Positions 1-9,164 of a stretch of DNA of 64,000 bases are shown here, in pieces. The notes beneath the pieces were generated by a model. The model did no database searches. It was not told the DNA's origin and saw only the letters and a program-made list of their open reading frames with translations. The stretch is taken from the NCBI RefSeq assembly GCF_025854335.1, contig NZ_CP107716.1, forward strand, positions 2,473,001 through 2,537,000. The letters are read 5' to 3'. How positions within the stretch are numbered: position 1 is the stretch's first letter; each line of letters begins with the position of its first letter. The position numbers and the translations under genes are program-made. The stretch is from Pelagibacterium flavum (GTDB lineage: Bacteria; Pseudomonadota; Alphaproteobacteria; Rhizobiales; Devosiaceae).

Positions 1-266
1 TCTATGGCGTCGATGGCCATCAGGTCAGTCATATCATCGATCCTCGGACCGGGAGCCCGGTTTCGGGCCGGACGGTATCGGTTTCCGTAGTGGCCAAGAG
101 CGCTGCAACCGCAGATGGCTGGGCGACGGCCCTGATGGCAATGGAGCACGATCAGGCCGAGGCCCTGGCCACCGAGCTGGGCCTGGATGCGGTTTTGCTG
201 GTGCGCGACGGTGGGGCAATTCGGACCATTATGGTCGGGGCCATTGGCGATCATGTGCTGGGTTGA
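1..266 (+). CDS. apbE: FAD:protein FMN transferase ApbE, C-terminal part
   Basis: The window opens inside this gene; about 87 codons are visible, frame starting at base 3, stop TGA at 264-266. ApbE covalently attaches FMN to Thr residues of the NqrB and NqrC subunits of the Na+-translocating NADH:quinone reductase. Visible family motifs are HIIDPRTGSPV and SAATADGWATAL, the C-terminal signature region of ApbE (known for the family). The next gene is nqrM, 9 bp downstream, which is the usual tail of an nqrABCDEF-apbE-nqrM operon, so the nqr genes should lie just left of the window. Identity is confident; the missing N-terminus cannot be judged. Confidence 0.9.
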   Translation, partial: YGVDGHQVSHIIDPRTGSPVSGRTVSVSVVAKSAATADGWATALMAMEHDQAEALATELGLDAVLLVRDGGAIRTIMVGAIGDHVLG

Positions 267-275
267 GGAGGCTTC

Positions 276-443
276 ATGCTGATCCTGTTTACTCTTGTGG
301 TCTTTTTGTTGGCGTTTGGCGGCCTGGCATTGGGCGTCGTGGCAGGGCGCCCGCCGATCAAGGGATCGTGCGGCGGCCTCGACTGCATCGAGGGCATCGA
401 ATGCGGTGTGTGCCGACGAAAAAGCGGAAGGAAGGCGCCTTGA
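276..443 (+). CDS. nqrM: Na+-NQR maturation protein NqrM (DUF539)
   Basis: A 55-aa protein with one N-terminal membrane helix (about residues 2-24) followed by GRPPIKGSCGGLDC and a second pair of cysteines (ECGVC). This is the NqrM layout: a membrane anchor plus four Cys, needed for assembling the iron centre of Na+-NQR between NqrD and NqrE. A GAGGAGG ribosome site lies just before ATG 276. The gene follows apbE directly and its stop overlaps the TTG start of the CBS gene. It is too short for many gene callers. Function is by family; the Cys pattern is directly visible. Confidence 0.88.
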   Translation: MLILFTLVVFLLAFGGLALGVVAGRPPIKGSCGGLDCIEGIECGVCRRKSGRKAP

Positions 444-829
444 AGGGACAGATTTCGATCGCGCAGTTCATGGTTACCGATGTCAGGACGCTCTCGCCGG
501 AAAACGAGATCGGGTTTGCTGCAGGATTTCTTATGGATGAAGCCATTGCGGGAGCACCGGTGGTCGATGGCTCGGGTGAGCTTGTGGGGATACTCACCAA
601 GAAGGACTGCTTTAAAGCCGCGCTGACCGCCGCCTATTACGGGCAGTGGGGCGGGACCGTCGAGCGCTACATGACGCGCAATCCCGAGACCCTGGACGCG
701 GCCACAGATATCGTTTCGGCTGCAGAGCGGTTCATCGCCCGGCCTTACCGCATGTTCCCGGTCCTCGATGAGGAGATGATGGTGGGAATACTGACCCGGT
801 CTGATTTGTTGCGCAGTTTTCTTGTTTGA
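440..829 (+). CDS. Tandem CBS-domain protein at the end of the nqr locus
   Basis: 129 aa made of two CBS motifs (about residues 8-60 and 75-129), e.g. APVVDGSGELVGILTKKD and FPVLDEEMMVGILTRSDLL. CBS pairs bind adenosine nucleotides and usually sense energy state. The start chosen is TTG 440: it overlaps the nqrM stop as TTGA, and GGAAGG lies 8 nt upstream. An in-frame ATG at 401 would lie deep inside nqrM. The coupling suggests co-expression with apbE and nqrM; a role in regulating NQR is inference only. Confidence 0.8.
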   Translation: MKGQISIAQFMVTDVRTLSPENEIGFAAGFLMDEAIAGAPVVDGSGELVGILTKKDCFKAALTAAYYGQWGGTVERYMTRNPETLDAATDIVSAAERFIARPYRMFPVLDEEMMVGILTRSDLLRSFLV

Positions 830-1194
830 TCTCGTCCGCAACGCAACTAGGGATGCTGTGAACGACTACTGGACAGCAATGGGGACGATGTCGCCAAACG
901 ACATCAATACCACTTTGAGTCGTCTGGACCCTGGCCACCATCCTGATGGATGCGACCTGACGTGCGGTCGCCATTGCAGCAAAGGCGACGCCACCACCGG
1001 CTTGGGCCAGCTTTTTATCCAATGAGATCGCCCCTGACCATTTTGAGATGTATCGTGAGCGGCACGTGGAGGCCATGCTGATAGCCCTGCATTCGACTGA
1101 AGTCGTGTGGTAGGCTTAACATCAGCAGATCACCCGCACAGCGATGCCGGGGTTGCTAGCTCGGGCGAGCACACCCGACAAGAAAGGACAGACT
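830..1194. other. Intergenic, no recognised gene
   Basis: No convincing gene. One short open frame ending near 1112 reads like a coding tail (about DHFEMYRERHVEAML) and may be the remnant of a lost gene, but I do not recognise it. An AGAAAGGACAG ribosome site for the SDR gene is at the right edge. Confidence 0.4.
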
Positions 1195-1947
1195 ATGACT
1201 TTCCAAAACAAGGTTGCCTTGGTTACCGGCGCAGGCTCCGGGATAGGCGAAGCGATTGCCAAGGAACTGGCGAGCCTCGGCGCCAGTATTGTCGTGGCTG
1301 ATATCAGCGAAGCAGGAGCCCAAAGAGTAGCTGACGAAATTGCAGCTGCTGGCGGAACGGCGAGCCCGTTCGTCGCGGACAGTGCCTCGCCGGACGGCAA
1401 CGAACGGGCTGTTGCGTTCGCACTCAGCACTTATGGCAAACTGAACTACGCGGTGAACAATGCCGGAATTGGTGGAAACGCTGCTCCTACCGGTGAAGTC
1501 GATCTTACAGATTGGAATCGCGTGATCGACATCAACCTCAATGGTGTTCTCTACGCCATGCGCTACCAGATCCCTGCCATGCTCGAAGCAGGCGCCGCAG
1601 AAAGTGCCATTGTCAACATGGCCTCTATCCATGGCATGGTCGCGGCAATCGGCAACAGCGCCTATACGGCGGCAAAGCATGGTGTCGTCGGGCTGACGAA
1701 AAACGCTGCGGCAGAGTATGGGCCGCAGGGCCTGCGCATCAATTGTGTCGGCCCGGCCTATATTGACACCCCACTTCTAGCAAACCTGCCTCAGGATGTC
1801 CGAGAGCAACTGGTGGCACGCCATCCGCTCGGCCGCCTTGGAAGGGCAGATGAGGTGGCGAAGGTTGTGCGGTTCTTGTTGTCCGACGATGCATCGTTTG
1901 TCAGTGGCAGCTATTACCTCGTCGACGGAGGATACACGGCAATCTGA
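1195..1947 (+). CDS. Short-chain dehydrogenase/reductase (classical SDR)
   Basis: 250 aa, the usual length for a classical SDR. The NAD(P)-binding motif TGAGSGIG is at about residues 10-17, NNAG at about 92, the catalytic Ser in IVNMAS, and the catalytic YTAAK. C-terminal FVSGSYYLVDGGYTA is the family end motif. The residue after beta-2 is acidic (VVADIS), which suggests preference for NAD(H). ATG 1195 follows AAAGGACAG; an upstream in-frame start at 1144 lacks a ribosome site. The substrate cannot be inferred: the gene stands alone. Confidence 0.92.
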   Translation: MTFQNKVALVTGAGSGIGEAIAKELASLGASIVVADISEAGAQRVADEIAAAGGTASPFVADSASPDGNERAVAFALSTYGKLNYAVNNAGIGGNAAPTGEVDLTDWNRVIDINLNGVLYAMRYQIPAMLEAGAAESAIVNMASIHGMVAAIGNSAYTAAKHGVVGLTKNAAAEYGPQGLRINCVGPAYIDTPLLANLPQDVREQLVARHPLGRLGRADEVAKVVRFLLSDDASFVSGSYYLVDGGYTAI

Positions 1948-2360
1948 CGCGATTGTAAGCGAACTCGGAGACAAGGACCAGTTCGCCCTCTGCCACGCTC
2001 AGCCCGGGGCGATCCCTTTTTCCTGACCCTTATGGTGTGCAAGGAGGCACTTGCTGTATTCTTGGCTGGCGGATGGGACACGGCGAAGGATTTGAAGTCT
2101 GCGTGGATTTTACGTAGAAGGTCAGCGAGTTCCATGCCTCGACAAAGGCGCGTGCGACGCTTTCGGTTCGTTGAGTGGACTGTAGTTCATCGGATTTCCT
2201 GTTCGGAGGGTGGAGATACAGCGTACCCCACCAGAAACCTGACGCAAATCAACCTGTGCTATCACCAGCCGCCCAGAGCCATCATTGAGAACCTTTAAAT
2301 GATCGCTTTTGGATTCTGCAGAACCATCCTTGCAACGGCTGACCTGCGTTCGTCATACCG
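1948..2360. other. Intergenic, nothing recognised
   Basis: 413 bp between the SDR and the convergent MpaB-family gene. Short open frames exist on both strands but none has a ribosome site plus recognisable sequence. I see no clear terminator or repeat. Confidence 0.4.
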
Positions 2361-3218
2361 TCACGAATGCCCGGCCGCCCCGGCGTTGAACTCTCCGGTG
2401 GCTTGCATCCGTTTTGTGGCTTGGAGGGGCGGAAGCGCCGACATAGGAAAAAGCGATGCCATCCTACCAGATGCACGCACCAGCATCGTCTCTCCTCGCC
2501 GCAGTCCGCGATCGCGCAGTCGCCCAAGCGAGCGCACTGGCTCGGGGGTCATGCTCACTGCGGCACGTACGAGCAGGCGCTGCGCACCGCGCAATGGTTT
2601 TGGCAACAAGGGCGTGGTTTCCATGAGGTCAAGAAACTCGCTCATGATCGGATGGTCCTCCAGAGTCGGAGCCGTTTTCGCGAGGAGCGCTTCCCAACCC
2701 AGCCAGTCGTTCGGTGCACCGCTTGCTCCGTATAGGCCCGCAGCCGTTTCACCCTCTTTGAATGCTGAGGACCTTTGCGCGGCAGTGAGCTGGTGAACGT
2801 ACAGGTGATAGGCCTCGGTGAACCCCCATGTCGCGGTAGCATGAACCCAGTCGAGCAGTCGCGGGTCGTTGGCATAATAATCTTGTCCATCCGGCGTCTT
2901 GCCACGGACGCGGTCATGCGCCCGCACCACGCGCCCAATCATGCGCTCGGCTTCGTGACGAGGCGCGTAGACGGTGACCATCGCAGCGTAACCCGTCCGA
3001 TGCAGCCGTGAGAGAGGGTCTTGACGGAAGCTGCTATGCTCCCAGACACCGGTCCGCACTGACGGCTCTGCCAATTCGAGAAGTACGGCCGCGACCCCGC
3101 CGATAAACAGCGACACCGGGTTGGCAAAGATTTGCCAGGACACGCCATCCGCTGGCACCAGTGCCGGGGCACCCTGAGGCTTGCGGAAGTCGATCTCCAT
3201 GCCTTTCGGCGTAGCCAT
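2361..3218 (-). CDS. Oxygenase MpaB family protein (DUF2236)
   Basis: About 285 aa from the ATG at 3218. The core reads NPVSLFIGGVAAVLLELAEP, then DPLSRLHRTGYAAMVTVY, DPRLLDWVHATATWGF and a His/Tyr-rich stretch; these are hallmarks of the DUF2236 family that includes MpaB and the rubber oxygenase Lcp (haem b). The conserved Arg and His residues around those blocks are present. Start is uncertain: ATGs at 3221, 3218 and 3200 and a longer frame to 3377 are possible; 3200-3221 fits family lengths. Isolated gene; substrate unknown. Confidence 0.8.
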   Translation of the reverse strand: MATPKGMEIDFRKPQGAPALVPADGVSWQIFANPVSLFIGGVAAVLLELAEPSVRTGVWEHSSFRQDPLSRLHRTGYAAMVTVYAPRHEAERMIGRVVRAHDRVRGKTPDGQDYYANDPRLLDWVHATATWGFTEAYHLYVHQLTAAQRSSAFKEGETAAGLYGASGAPNDWLGWEALLAKTAPTLEDHPIMSEFLDLMETTPLLPKPLRGAQRLLVRAAVSMTPEPVRSLGRLRDRGLRRGETMLVRASGRMASLFPMSALPPLQATKRMQATGEFNAGAAGHS

Positions 3219-3741
3219 CATCTTCTTGATAGCGTCCAAATAAACCACCCATTGTTCTGCAATGACAACCACTTCCCACAACATCGGTATGGGGGAGAGG
3301 AGTTCAAGAGCGAAGCGCGATGCGCAATGCCAAAATTCGCCGTTGGGCTCTGACTCCGCCGCAGTGGGGCATGGCAACCTGGCCCTCTACCCGTCGCTGC
3401 AGTTGAGCCGGTGAACAATAGAATTGGTTCGTAAGCCAAATGTCGGCTTTCTCCGATTCCTCGCCAAAACCTGCCAGTCTGGTAGCGGCCCCGATTGCAC
3501 CGTTTCGTTGGCAATGGAAATTTCCCACGGGATGACCGGCATGGGGTGGAAAACGGACTGTCGGGTTTTGGCGTGGCGCCGCCGAAAGCGGCCTCGGCTT
3601 GTTTGCCCCGTGCTTGCAGGGTGCCACATAGGCTTCTTTGTCGACAAAGTTTTGGCGGCATATCCAGAACCCTCATATCGATATTTGACATATCAACGTC
3701 GACGATCTAGGCATCAATCATTGTGTGTTTAGAGGACTCCT
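3219..3741. other. Intergenic with degenerate dispersed repeat
   Basis: No gene recognised. Bases 3441-3497 resemble 57666-57720: both contain GCCA(A/G)AACC(T/G)G(C/T)CAG followed by TCTGG and CGGCCCC. This looks like decayed intergenic repeat material. The right part holds the promoter region of the XRE gene. Confidence 0.4.
3685..3713 (+). promoter_or_regulatory. Candidate sigma-70 promoter for the XRE-sulP pair
   Basis: TTGACA at 3685-3690, 17-bp spacer, TAGGCA at 3708-3713. The -35 is perfect, the -10 weak. It lies 28 bp before the XRE start codon. Only one upstream promoter was seen for the two genes. Confidence 0.35.
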
Positions 3742-4002
3742 ATGATCACTGGGCCACAGATGCGCGCCGCGCGCGCCATGCTCGGTATCGACCAGAAGAC
3801 ACTGGCGGAACTAGCCGGGCTTTCCGTTCCGACAATACAGCGCATGGAAGCCAGCAATGGAAATGTGCGTGGTGTCGTAGATAGCCTGACCAAGGTGGTC
3901 GCGGCACTCGAACTTGCTGGCGTCGAACTCATCGGAGAAGGATCCGCCAGCACGGCAAGCGGACGAGGCGTGCGCCTGAAGGCGCCCCCACCCAGACACT
4001 GA
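3742..4002 (+). CDS. XRE-family HTH regulator, SulP-linked
   Basis: 86 aa. HTH at about residues 10-60: IDQKTLAELAGLSVPTIQRM. A ribosome site (AGAGGACT) precedes ATG 3742. The C-terminal tail ELIGEGSASTASGRGVRLK matches the small XRE proteins often found beside alphaproteobacterial transport genes. The sulP start is 76 bp downstream on the same strand, so it probably controls that transporter. Target sites are not identified. Confidence 0.85.
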   Translation: MITGPQMRAARAMLGIDQKTLAELAGLSVPTIQRMEASNGNVRGVVDSLTKVVAALELAGVELIGEGSASTASGRGVRLKAPPPRH

Positions 4003-4077
4003 TCCCTCAACCCCGCGACGGCGACCGCCGACGACATGCCGACGATCCCGCCGCAATCCTCAAAGGTGCGGCCGAAG

Positions 4078-5829
4078 ATGGAAGACCAGACCACCAGACA
4101 GAGCGACGCTCCGAGCTTCGCCGAGCTCTTCACCCCGAAACTCGTCACTGTCCTGCGCGAAGGCTACGGGCTGCCACAATTGCGCGCCGACGCCATCGCC
4201 GGACTGACCGTCGCCATCGTGGCGCTGCCGCTGTCCATGGCCATCGCTATTGCATCGGGCGCAACTCCGGCGCAGGGCCTCTACACCGCCATCGTGGGCG
4301 GGTTCCTCGTCTCGCTCCTCGGCGGCTCGCGCTTCCAGGTCGGTGGCCCAGCCGGCGCCTTCATCGTTCTGGTGGCCAGCACCGTCGCGCTCCACGGAAT
4401 GGATGGGCTGATCCTCGCGACGTTCCTGTCGGGACTGATGCTGGCCGCTGTCGGGTTCCTGCGGCTCGGCACCTTCATCAAGTTCATTCCCTTCCCGGTG
4501 ACCGTCGGGTTCACGGCGGGCATTGCGGTGATCATCTTCGCCAGTCAGATCAGGGAGCTGTTCGGGCTGGCGCTGGAGCATGAGCCTGGCGAGCTTCTGG
4601 AGAAGCTTCCCGCCTTGTGGGCGGTCCGGGACAGCGTAACGCCTGCTGCGGTCCTCCTGTCCGTCGCGACAGTTGCGGTCATCCTCGGCTTGCGCCGCTG
4701 GCGTCCACACTGGCCGGGCATGCTCATCGCGGTCGGGCTGGCTGCGGCGGGGGCCGCCCTCCTGGGGCTGCCCGTAGAGACCATCGGCACGAAGTTCGGC
4801 GGCATCCCGTCGTCACTGCCGGCCCCGAGCCTGCCGGATCTGTCGATGGAGAAGATCATGGCGGTTCTTCCGGCTGCGATCTCCTTCACCCTTCTTGGCG
4901 CCATCGAGTCGCTTCTGTCGGCAGTCGTCGCCGACGGCATGACCGGCCGCAGGCACCGCTCGAACTGCGAGCTAGTCGCTCAGGGGGCGGCAAACATCGG
5001 CTCGGCGCTCTTTAGCGGCTTCTGCGTGACGGGAACCATCGCACGCACAGCGACCAACGTGCGTGCCGGCGCGCATGGGCCGGTCGCGGGGATGCTGCAC
5101 GCGGTGTTCATTCTTCTCTTCATGCTCGTGGCGGCGCCACTCGCCGCCTACATCCCGCTTGCGGCACTGGCGGGATTGCTGGCCGTGGTGGCGTGGAACA
5201 TGATCGAGAAGCCCGCCATCGCGATCCTGCTGCGCTCGGGCTGGGGTGAGGCGACAGTGCTTGGCGCCACCTTCTTCCTGACCATCTTCCGCGACCTGAC
5301 CGAGGCCATCGTCGTCGGCTTCGCGCTCGGGTCGGTCCTGTTCATCCACCGCATGAGCCGGACGACCGAGGTTGCCACCAATACCGCCTTCGTCGGCCGC
5401 GATGAGGCGGACACCGTGCGCCCGCGCGAGGCCTATGACGAGGAACAGGCGGCGGACCCAGATGTCGTCATCTACCGCATCAGCGGGGCGCTGTTCTTCG
5501 GCGCGACGGCTTCGATCGGTTCGGTTCTCGACCGTATCCAGGACACCCACAAGGCGCTGATCGTTGACTTCTCCGAGGTGCCGTTCCTCGACTCGACCGG
5601 CGCCAACATGATCGAAGGTCTGGCGCACAAGGCGCATCGACGCGACGTCACGCTCTGGCTGACAGGTGCAAGCCGGGACATCCGGCGCGCGTTCATCACC
5701 CATGGTCTCAGGAAACCGCTGGTGCGCTATGCGGCGAACGTCGAGGATGCAATCACCAACATTGAAGCTGCGCAAGCTACTAAGGAAAGTGAAAGACAGG
5801 ACAGTGCCGCCGTCCTTGCCTCTCAGTAG
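4078..5829 (+). CDS. SulP-family anion transporter with STAS domain
   Basis: 583 aa from ATG 4078 (AAAGGTG upstream; an ATG at 4036 is also in frame). About 12-14 membrane helices fill residues 30-430, including the family stretches AGLTVAIVALPLSMAIAIA and GGSRFQVGGPAGAF. The cytoplasmic STAS domain follows (about 450-560), with VDFSEVPFLDSTGANMI holding the conserved Ser/Thr position. SulP proteins carry sulfate, bicarbonate or dicarboxylates by proton or sodium symport. The substrate is not decided by the sequence. Likely co-transcribed with the XRE gene. Confidence 0.93.
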   Translation: MEDQTTRQSDAPSFAELFTPKLVTVLREGYGLPQLRADAIAGLTVAIVALPLSMAIAIASGATPAQGLYTAIVGGFLVSLLGGSRFQVGGPAGAFIVLVASTVALHGMDGLILATFLSGLMLAAVGFLRLGTFIKFIPFPVTVGFTAGIAVIIFASQIRELFGLALEHEPGELLEKLPALWAVRDSVTPAAVLLSVATVAVILGLRRWRPHWPGMLIAVGLAAAGAALLGLPVETIGTKFGGIPSSLPAPSLPDLSMEKIMAVLPAAISFTLLGAIESLLSAVVADGMTGRRHRSNCELVAQGAANIGSALFSGFCVTGTIARTATNVRAGAHGPVAGMLHAVFILLFMLVAAPLAAYIPLAALAGLLAVVAWNMIEKPAIAILLRSGWGEATVLGATFFLTIFRDLTEAIVVGFALGSVLFIHRMSRTTEVATNTAFVGRDEADTVRPREAYDEEQAADPDVVIYRISGALFFGATASIGSVLDRIQDTHKALIVDFSEVPFLDSTGANMIEGLAHKAHRRDVTLWLTGASRDIRRAFITHGLRKPLVRYAANVEDAITNIEAAQATKESERQDSAAVLASQ

Positions 5830-6112
5830 TTTGTAGGCGCTGAACAATGGCTGCTTTCGATCAGAGACAAAAGCTGCGGGAAGGGTAAAGGTGGCGTCGG
5901 CGGCTGCCATCACGACGGCAAGGGCAAGAGCGGGGTGGCAATCTGCCCGACCGCTTCTGGGCGCCCAAGCCGGGAAAGCGGCCGTTCAGCAGGCTACTGT
6001 GTTGATTTCCGCTGAGAAGTGACCCGGTTCAGGGAGATTTTTCCACTGAGAAGTGACCCATGTTTGAACGCTATCCTGCTCGTTTTGGGCGGGAGATTTA
6101 GGAGTGTTGGAC

Positions 6113-7639
6113 ATGGCGTTTTTGAGCGTTATCCGGCGCTGGCATTTCCGGGACGGTTTATCGATCCGGGAGATTGCGCGGCGCACGGGCCTGTCCCGGA
6201 ATACCATTCGCAAATACCTTCGGACCGATACGGTTGAGCCGAAGTTCCAGGTTCCAGATCGGCCAAGCAAGATCGATGCTTTTGCCGAGAAGCTGTCAGG
6301 CTGGCTGAAGGCCGAGAGCCGCAAGCCGCGCAAGCAGCGGCGCACCATCAAGCAGATCCATGCTGATCTGGTGAGCCTCGGTTTCGAAGGCTCTTATGGT
6401 CGTGTGGCGGCCTTTGCCCGTCGATGGAAAGAGGAACGCCAGCGCGAGCAGAATGTGAGCGGCAGGGGCGTTTTCGTTCCTCTTGTTTTTGAGCCTGGCG
6501 AAGCTTTCCAGTTTGACTGGAGCGAGGATTGGGCACTGATCGGGGGCGAGCGGATCAAGCTCCAGGTCGCCCATACCAAGCTCTGCTACAGCCGGGCCTT
6601 TATTGTGCGGGCCTATCTGCTCCAGACCCACGAGATGCTGTTTGATGCCCACAACCATGCCTTCCGAGTTCTGGGCGGCGTCCCGCGCCGGGGCATTTAT
6701 GACAACATGAGGACGGCCGTGGACAAGGTTGGCCGTGGCAAGGCACGTCAGGTCAATGCCCGGTTCTCGGCCATGGCCAGCCACTTCCTGTTCGAGCCCG
6801 AGTTCTGCAATCCCGCTGCCGGTTGGGAAAAGGGTATGGTGGAAAAGAACGTGCTCGATATGCGGCACCGGCTTTTCCAGCCCTTGCCACGTGCAAACTC
6901 GCTCGATGAGTTGAACGTCTGGCTCGAGCAGCGCTGTGTGGCTCTATGGGAAGAGATTGCTCATGGCGCGGAACCGGGTTCGGTTGCCAATTCCTGGTGC
7001 ATCGAGACGCCGTATCTGATGACCGTGCCGCGGGCCTTTGACGGGTTCATCGAACATACCAAACGGGTCTCGCCCACCTGCCTGGTTCACCTCGAGCGCG
7101 TTCGCTATAGCGTTCCGGCCTCGTTCGCCAACAGACCGGTCAGCGTCAGGGTCTATCCGGACCGCATTGTCGTTGTCGCTGAAGGCCAGGCGATCTGCGA
7201 GCACAAGAGGATTATCGAGCGGCATCATGGGCAGGGTCACACCGTTTATGACTGGCGCCATTATCTGGCGGTGATCCAGCGCAAGCCCGGTGCCCTGCGC
7301 AATGGTGCACCCTTTGCCGACATGCCCGATGGATTCCGGCAACTTCAGCGCCACCTTCTGGGCAAACCCGGTGGCGATCGTGAGATGGTCGAGATCCTGG
7401 CTCTGGTTCTCCATCACGACGAACAGGCGGTGCTGGCCGCGGTCGAGATGGCGCTGGAGGCCGGGGTGCCCACCAAGACCCATATCCTCAACCTGTTGCA
7501 CAGGCTGATCGATGGCAAGCCGGGAACGGTGCCGCCAGTCAGGGCACCGCAGGCCCTTGTGCTGGGCAAGGAACCGCAGGCCAATGTCGAGCGCTACGAT
7601 ACCCTGCGCGCGGACAAGGAGGTGCGCCATGCGTCATGA
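6113..7639 (+). CDS. istA: IS21 transposase IstA
   Basis: 508 aa. The N-terminal HTH reads [20 protein letters not shown], followed by the rve-type DDE domain: FDWSED (first Asp), YDNMRTAV (second Asp) and a Glu near [10 protein letters not shown]. The C-terminal beta-rich part contains [18 protein letters not shown], typical for IstA. ATG 6113 is 8 nt after TAGGAG; a GTG at 6104 is the alternative. The frame overlaps istB by 11 nt. It appears intact and potentially active. Confidence 0.95.
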   Translation: MAFLSVIRRWHFRDGLSIREIARRTGLSRNTIRKYLRTDTVEPKFQVPDRPSKIDAFAEKLSGWLKAESRKPRKQRRTIKQIHADLVSLGFEGSYGRVAAFARRWKEERQREQNVSGRGVFVPLVFEPGEAFQFDWSEDWALIGGERIKLQVAHTKLCYSRAFIVRAYLLQTHEMLFDAHNHAFRVLGGVPRRGIYDNMRTAVDKVGRGKARQVNARFSAMASHFLFEPEFCNPAAGWEKGMVEKNVLDMRHRLFQPLPRANSLDELNVWLEQRCVALWEEIAHGAEPGSVANSWCIETPYLMTVPRAFDGFIEHTKRVSPTCLVHLERVRYSVPASFANRPVSVRVYPDRIVVVAEGQAICEHKRIIERHHGQGHTVYDWRHYLAVIQRKPGALRNGAPFADMPDGFRQLQRHLLGKPGGDREMVEILALVLHHDEQAVLAAVEMALEAGVPTKTHILNLLHRLIDGKPGTVPPVRAPQALVLGKEPQANVERYDTLRADKEVRHAS

Positions 7640-8420
7640 TCCGGCAAGCGCGGCCCTGATCATCATGCTCAAGAGCCTCAAGATGGCAGGCATGGCCCAG
7701 GCAATCAGCGAACTCACCGAACAGGGATCTCCGGCCTTTGAATCGGCCGTTCCGATCCTCTCACAATTGCTCAAGGCCGAGATGGCTGAAAGAGAGACGC
7801 GATCCATTGCCTATCAGCTCAAGGTGGCGCGCTTTCCAACCTACAAGGACTTGGCTGGCTTTGATTTTGCCAGTAGCGAGATCAATGAGGCCCTGGTGCG
7901 CCAGCTTCATGCCGGCGCCTTTATCGACAAGGCCGACAACGTGGTGTTGGTGGGCGGGCCGGGAACCGGCAAGACCCACATCGCCACGGCACTGGGCATT
8001 CAGGCCATCGAGCATCACCGCAAGCGGGTTCGCTTCTTTTCGACCGTCGAACTGGTCAATGCGCTGGAGCAGGAAAAGGCCCAGGGCAAGGCCGGGCAGA
8101 TCGCCAACCGGCTCATCCATTCCGATCTGGTGATCCTTGATGAGCTCGGATATTTGCCCTTCAGCGCTTCAGGAGGAGCATTGCTCTTCCATCTGCTGAG
8201 CAAGCTCTATGAGCGCACCAGCGTCATCATCACCACCAATCTCAGCTTTGCCGAATGGGCCAGCGTATTCGGCGACGCCAAGATGACGACCGCGCTGCTC
8301 GACCGGCTGACCCATCACTGCCATATCCTCGAGACCGGAAACGACAGCTTCCGGTTCAAAAACAGCTCGGCCCAAACCGTCAAAACCAAAAAGGAGAAAA
8401 CACCCGGCTTGACCACCTGA
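7629..8420 (+). CDS. istB: IS21 helper ATPase IstB
   Basis: 263 aa DnaC-like AAA+ protein. Walker [12 protein letters not shown] and Walker [14 protein letters not shown] are intact, and sensor region [10 protein letters not shown] follows. It stimulates transposition by IstA and target choice. AAGGAGG lies just before ATG 7629, inside the end of istA. It is full length for the family. Confidence 0.95.
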   Translation: MRHDPASAALIIMLKSLKMAGMAQAISELTEQGSPAFESAVPILSQLLKAEMAERETRSIAYQLKVARFPTYKDLAGFDFASSEINEALVRQLHAGAFIDKADNVVLVGGPGTGKTHIATALGIQAIEHHRKRVRFFSTVELVNALEQEKAQGKAGQIANRLIHSDLVILDELGYLPFSASGGALLFHLLSKLYERTSVIITTNLSFAEWASVFGDAKMTTALLDRLTHHCHILETGNDSFRFKNSSAQTVKTKKEKTPGLTT

Positions 8421-8571
8421 CCAATCCCAAATCATATCCATGAGGCGGGTCAATTCTCGGTGAAAATACCGGGTCACTTCTCAGCAGAAATCAACAGCCA
8501 TTGGTCAGAGTCCTTGCTTTCGCCGCACCGGCGTCTTACGTTTTAGGCATCGATTACATGAGGGTATGACC

Positions 8572-8784
8572 ATGGCCGAGACCGCGACCCTGTCCTCGAA
8601 GTTCCAGATCTCGATCCCCAAGGCGATCCGCGCGGCGCAGCACTGGGAGGCCGGGCTGACCTTTGCCTTCATCCCGAAAGGCACGGGCGTCCTGCTGGTG
8701 CCTGTGCCCAAGCGGGAGGCGCTGAAGGGGCTCGCGCGCGGCGCGTCCGCCACCGATTATCGCGACCGGACGGATCGGCTCTGA
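8572..8784 (+). CDS. vapB: AbrB/SpoVT-fold antitoxin (VapB-like)
   Basis: 70 aa with the swapped-hairpin AbrB motif near the N-terminus (LSSKFQISIPKAIRAAQ) and a C-terminal toxin-binding tail ending DYRDRTDRL. ATG 8572 sits 8 nt after GAGGGT; ATG 8566 is closer than ideal. Its stop overlaps the vapC start (TGATG), the usual order in which the antitoxin precedes the toxin. It is expected to bind its own promoter with VapC. Confidence 0.85.
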   Translation: MAETATLSSKFQISIPKAIRAAQHWEAGLTFAFIPKGTGVLLVPVPKREALKGLARGASATDYRDRTDRL

Positions 8785-9164
8785 TGATCCTCGTCGACAC
8801 GTCGGCGTGGATCGAATGGCTGATCGGCTCACCAACGGGTGAGAAGATGTCCGGGCAATTGCCCGAACAGGCCGAGTGGCTTGTCCCGACCATGGTCCAG
8901 CTCGAGCTGGCGAAATGGCTGACCCGCGAGGTCGGCGAGGACAAGGCGGATCAGGTCATCGCGTTCACGCAGGTCTGCACTGTCGTTCCGCTCGATACCG
9001 AGATCGCGCTCGCGGCGGCGGAGGCGTGCCGGGAGCATAAGCTGGCAACCGCCGACGCCATCATCTTCGCAACTGCACGGGCCCAAGGCGCGACGCTTCT
9101 GACCTGCGACGCGCATTTCGAGGGGCTGCCCGGCGTCTCGCTGATCGAGAAGATCAAGACCTGA
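8784..9164 (+). CDS. vapC: PIN-domain ribonuclease toxin VapC
   Basis: 126 aa PIN domain. The acidic metal-binding residues are visible: D in LVDTSAW, E in QLELAKW, D in TADAIIFATA and D in LTCDAHF. VapC toxins cleave RNA (often initiator tRNA or 23S rRNA). ATG overlaps the vapB stop. Its 3' end overlaps, by 11 nt on the opposite strand, the end of the phage tail-chaperone reading frame. The toxin looks intact, so the pair is probably functional. Confidence 0.88.
   Translation: MILVDTSAWIEWLIGSPTGEKMSGQLPEQAEWLVPTMVQLELAKWLTREVGEDKADQVIAFTQVCTVVPLDTEIALAAAEACREHKLATADAIIFATARAQGATLLTCDAHFEGLPGVSLIEKIKT

Larger units (their letters stand above)
6000..8496 (+). mobile_element. IS21-family insertion sequence, complete
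   Basis: 2,497 bp. The left end reads TGTTGATTTCCGCTGAGAAG and continues TGACCC; the right end, read inward on the minus strand, is TGTTGATTTCTGCTGAGAAG plus TGACCC: 25 of 26 bases match. Internal copies of GAGAAGTGACCC lie at 6049-6060 and, inverted and degenerate, near 8450, as expected for the multiple transposase sites of IS21 elements. It carries istA and istB with overlapping frames. I see no convincing target duplication (left flank GCTACTG, right flank GCCATTG). Confidence 0.93.

Noticed and set aside
4972-5913. 313-codon minus-strand frame opposite sulP
   Set aside because: Composition is that of an antisense shadow and the sulP frame is clearly real.
5995-8501. Target-site duplication of the first IS21 element
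   Set aside because: Flanks GCTACTG and GCCATTG do not form a 4-8 bp direct repeat.
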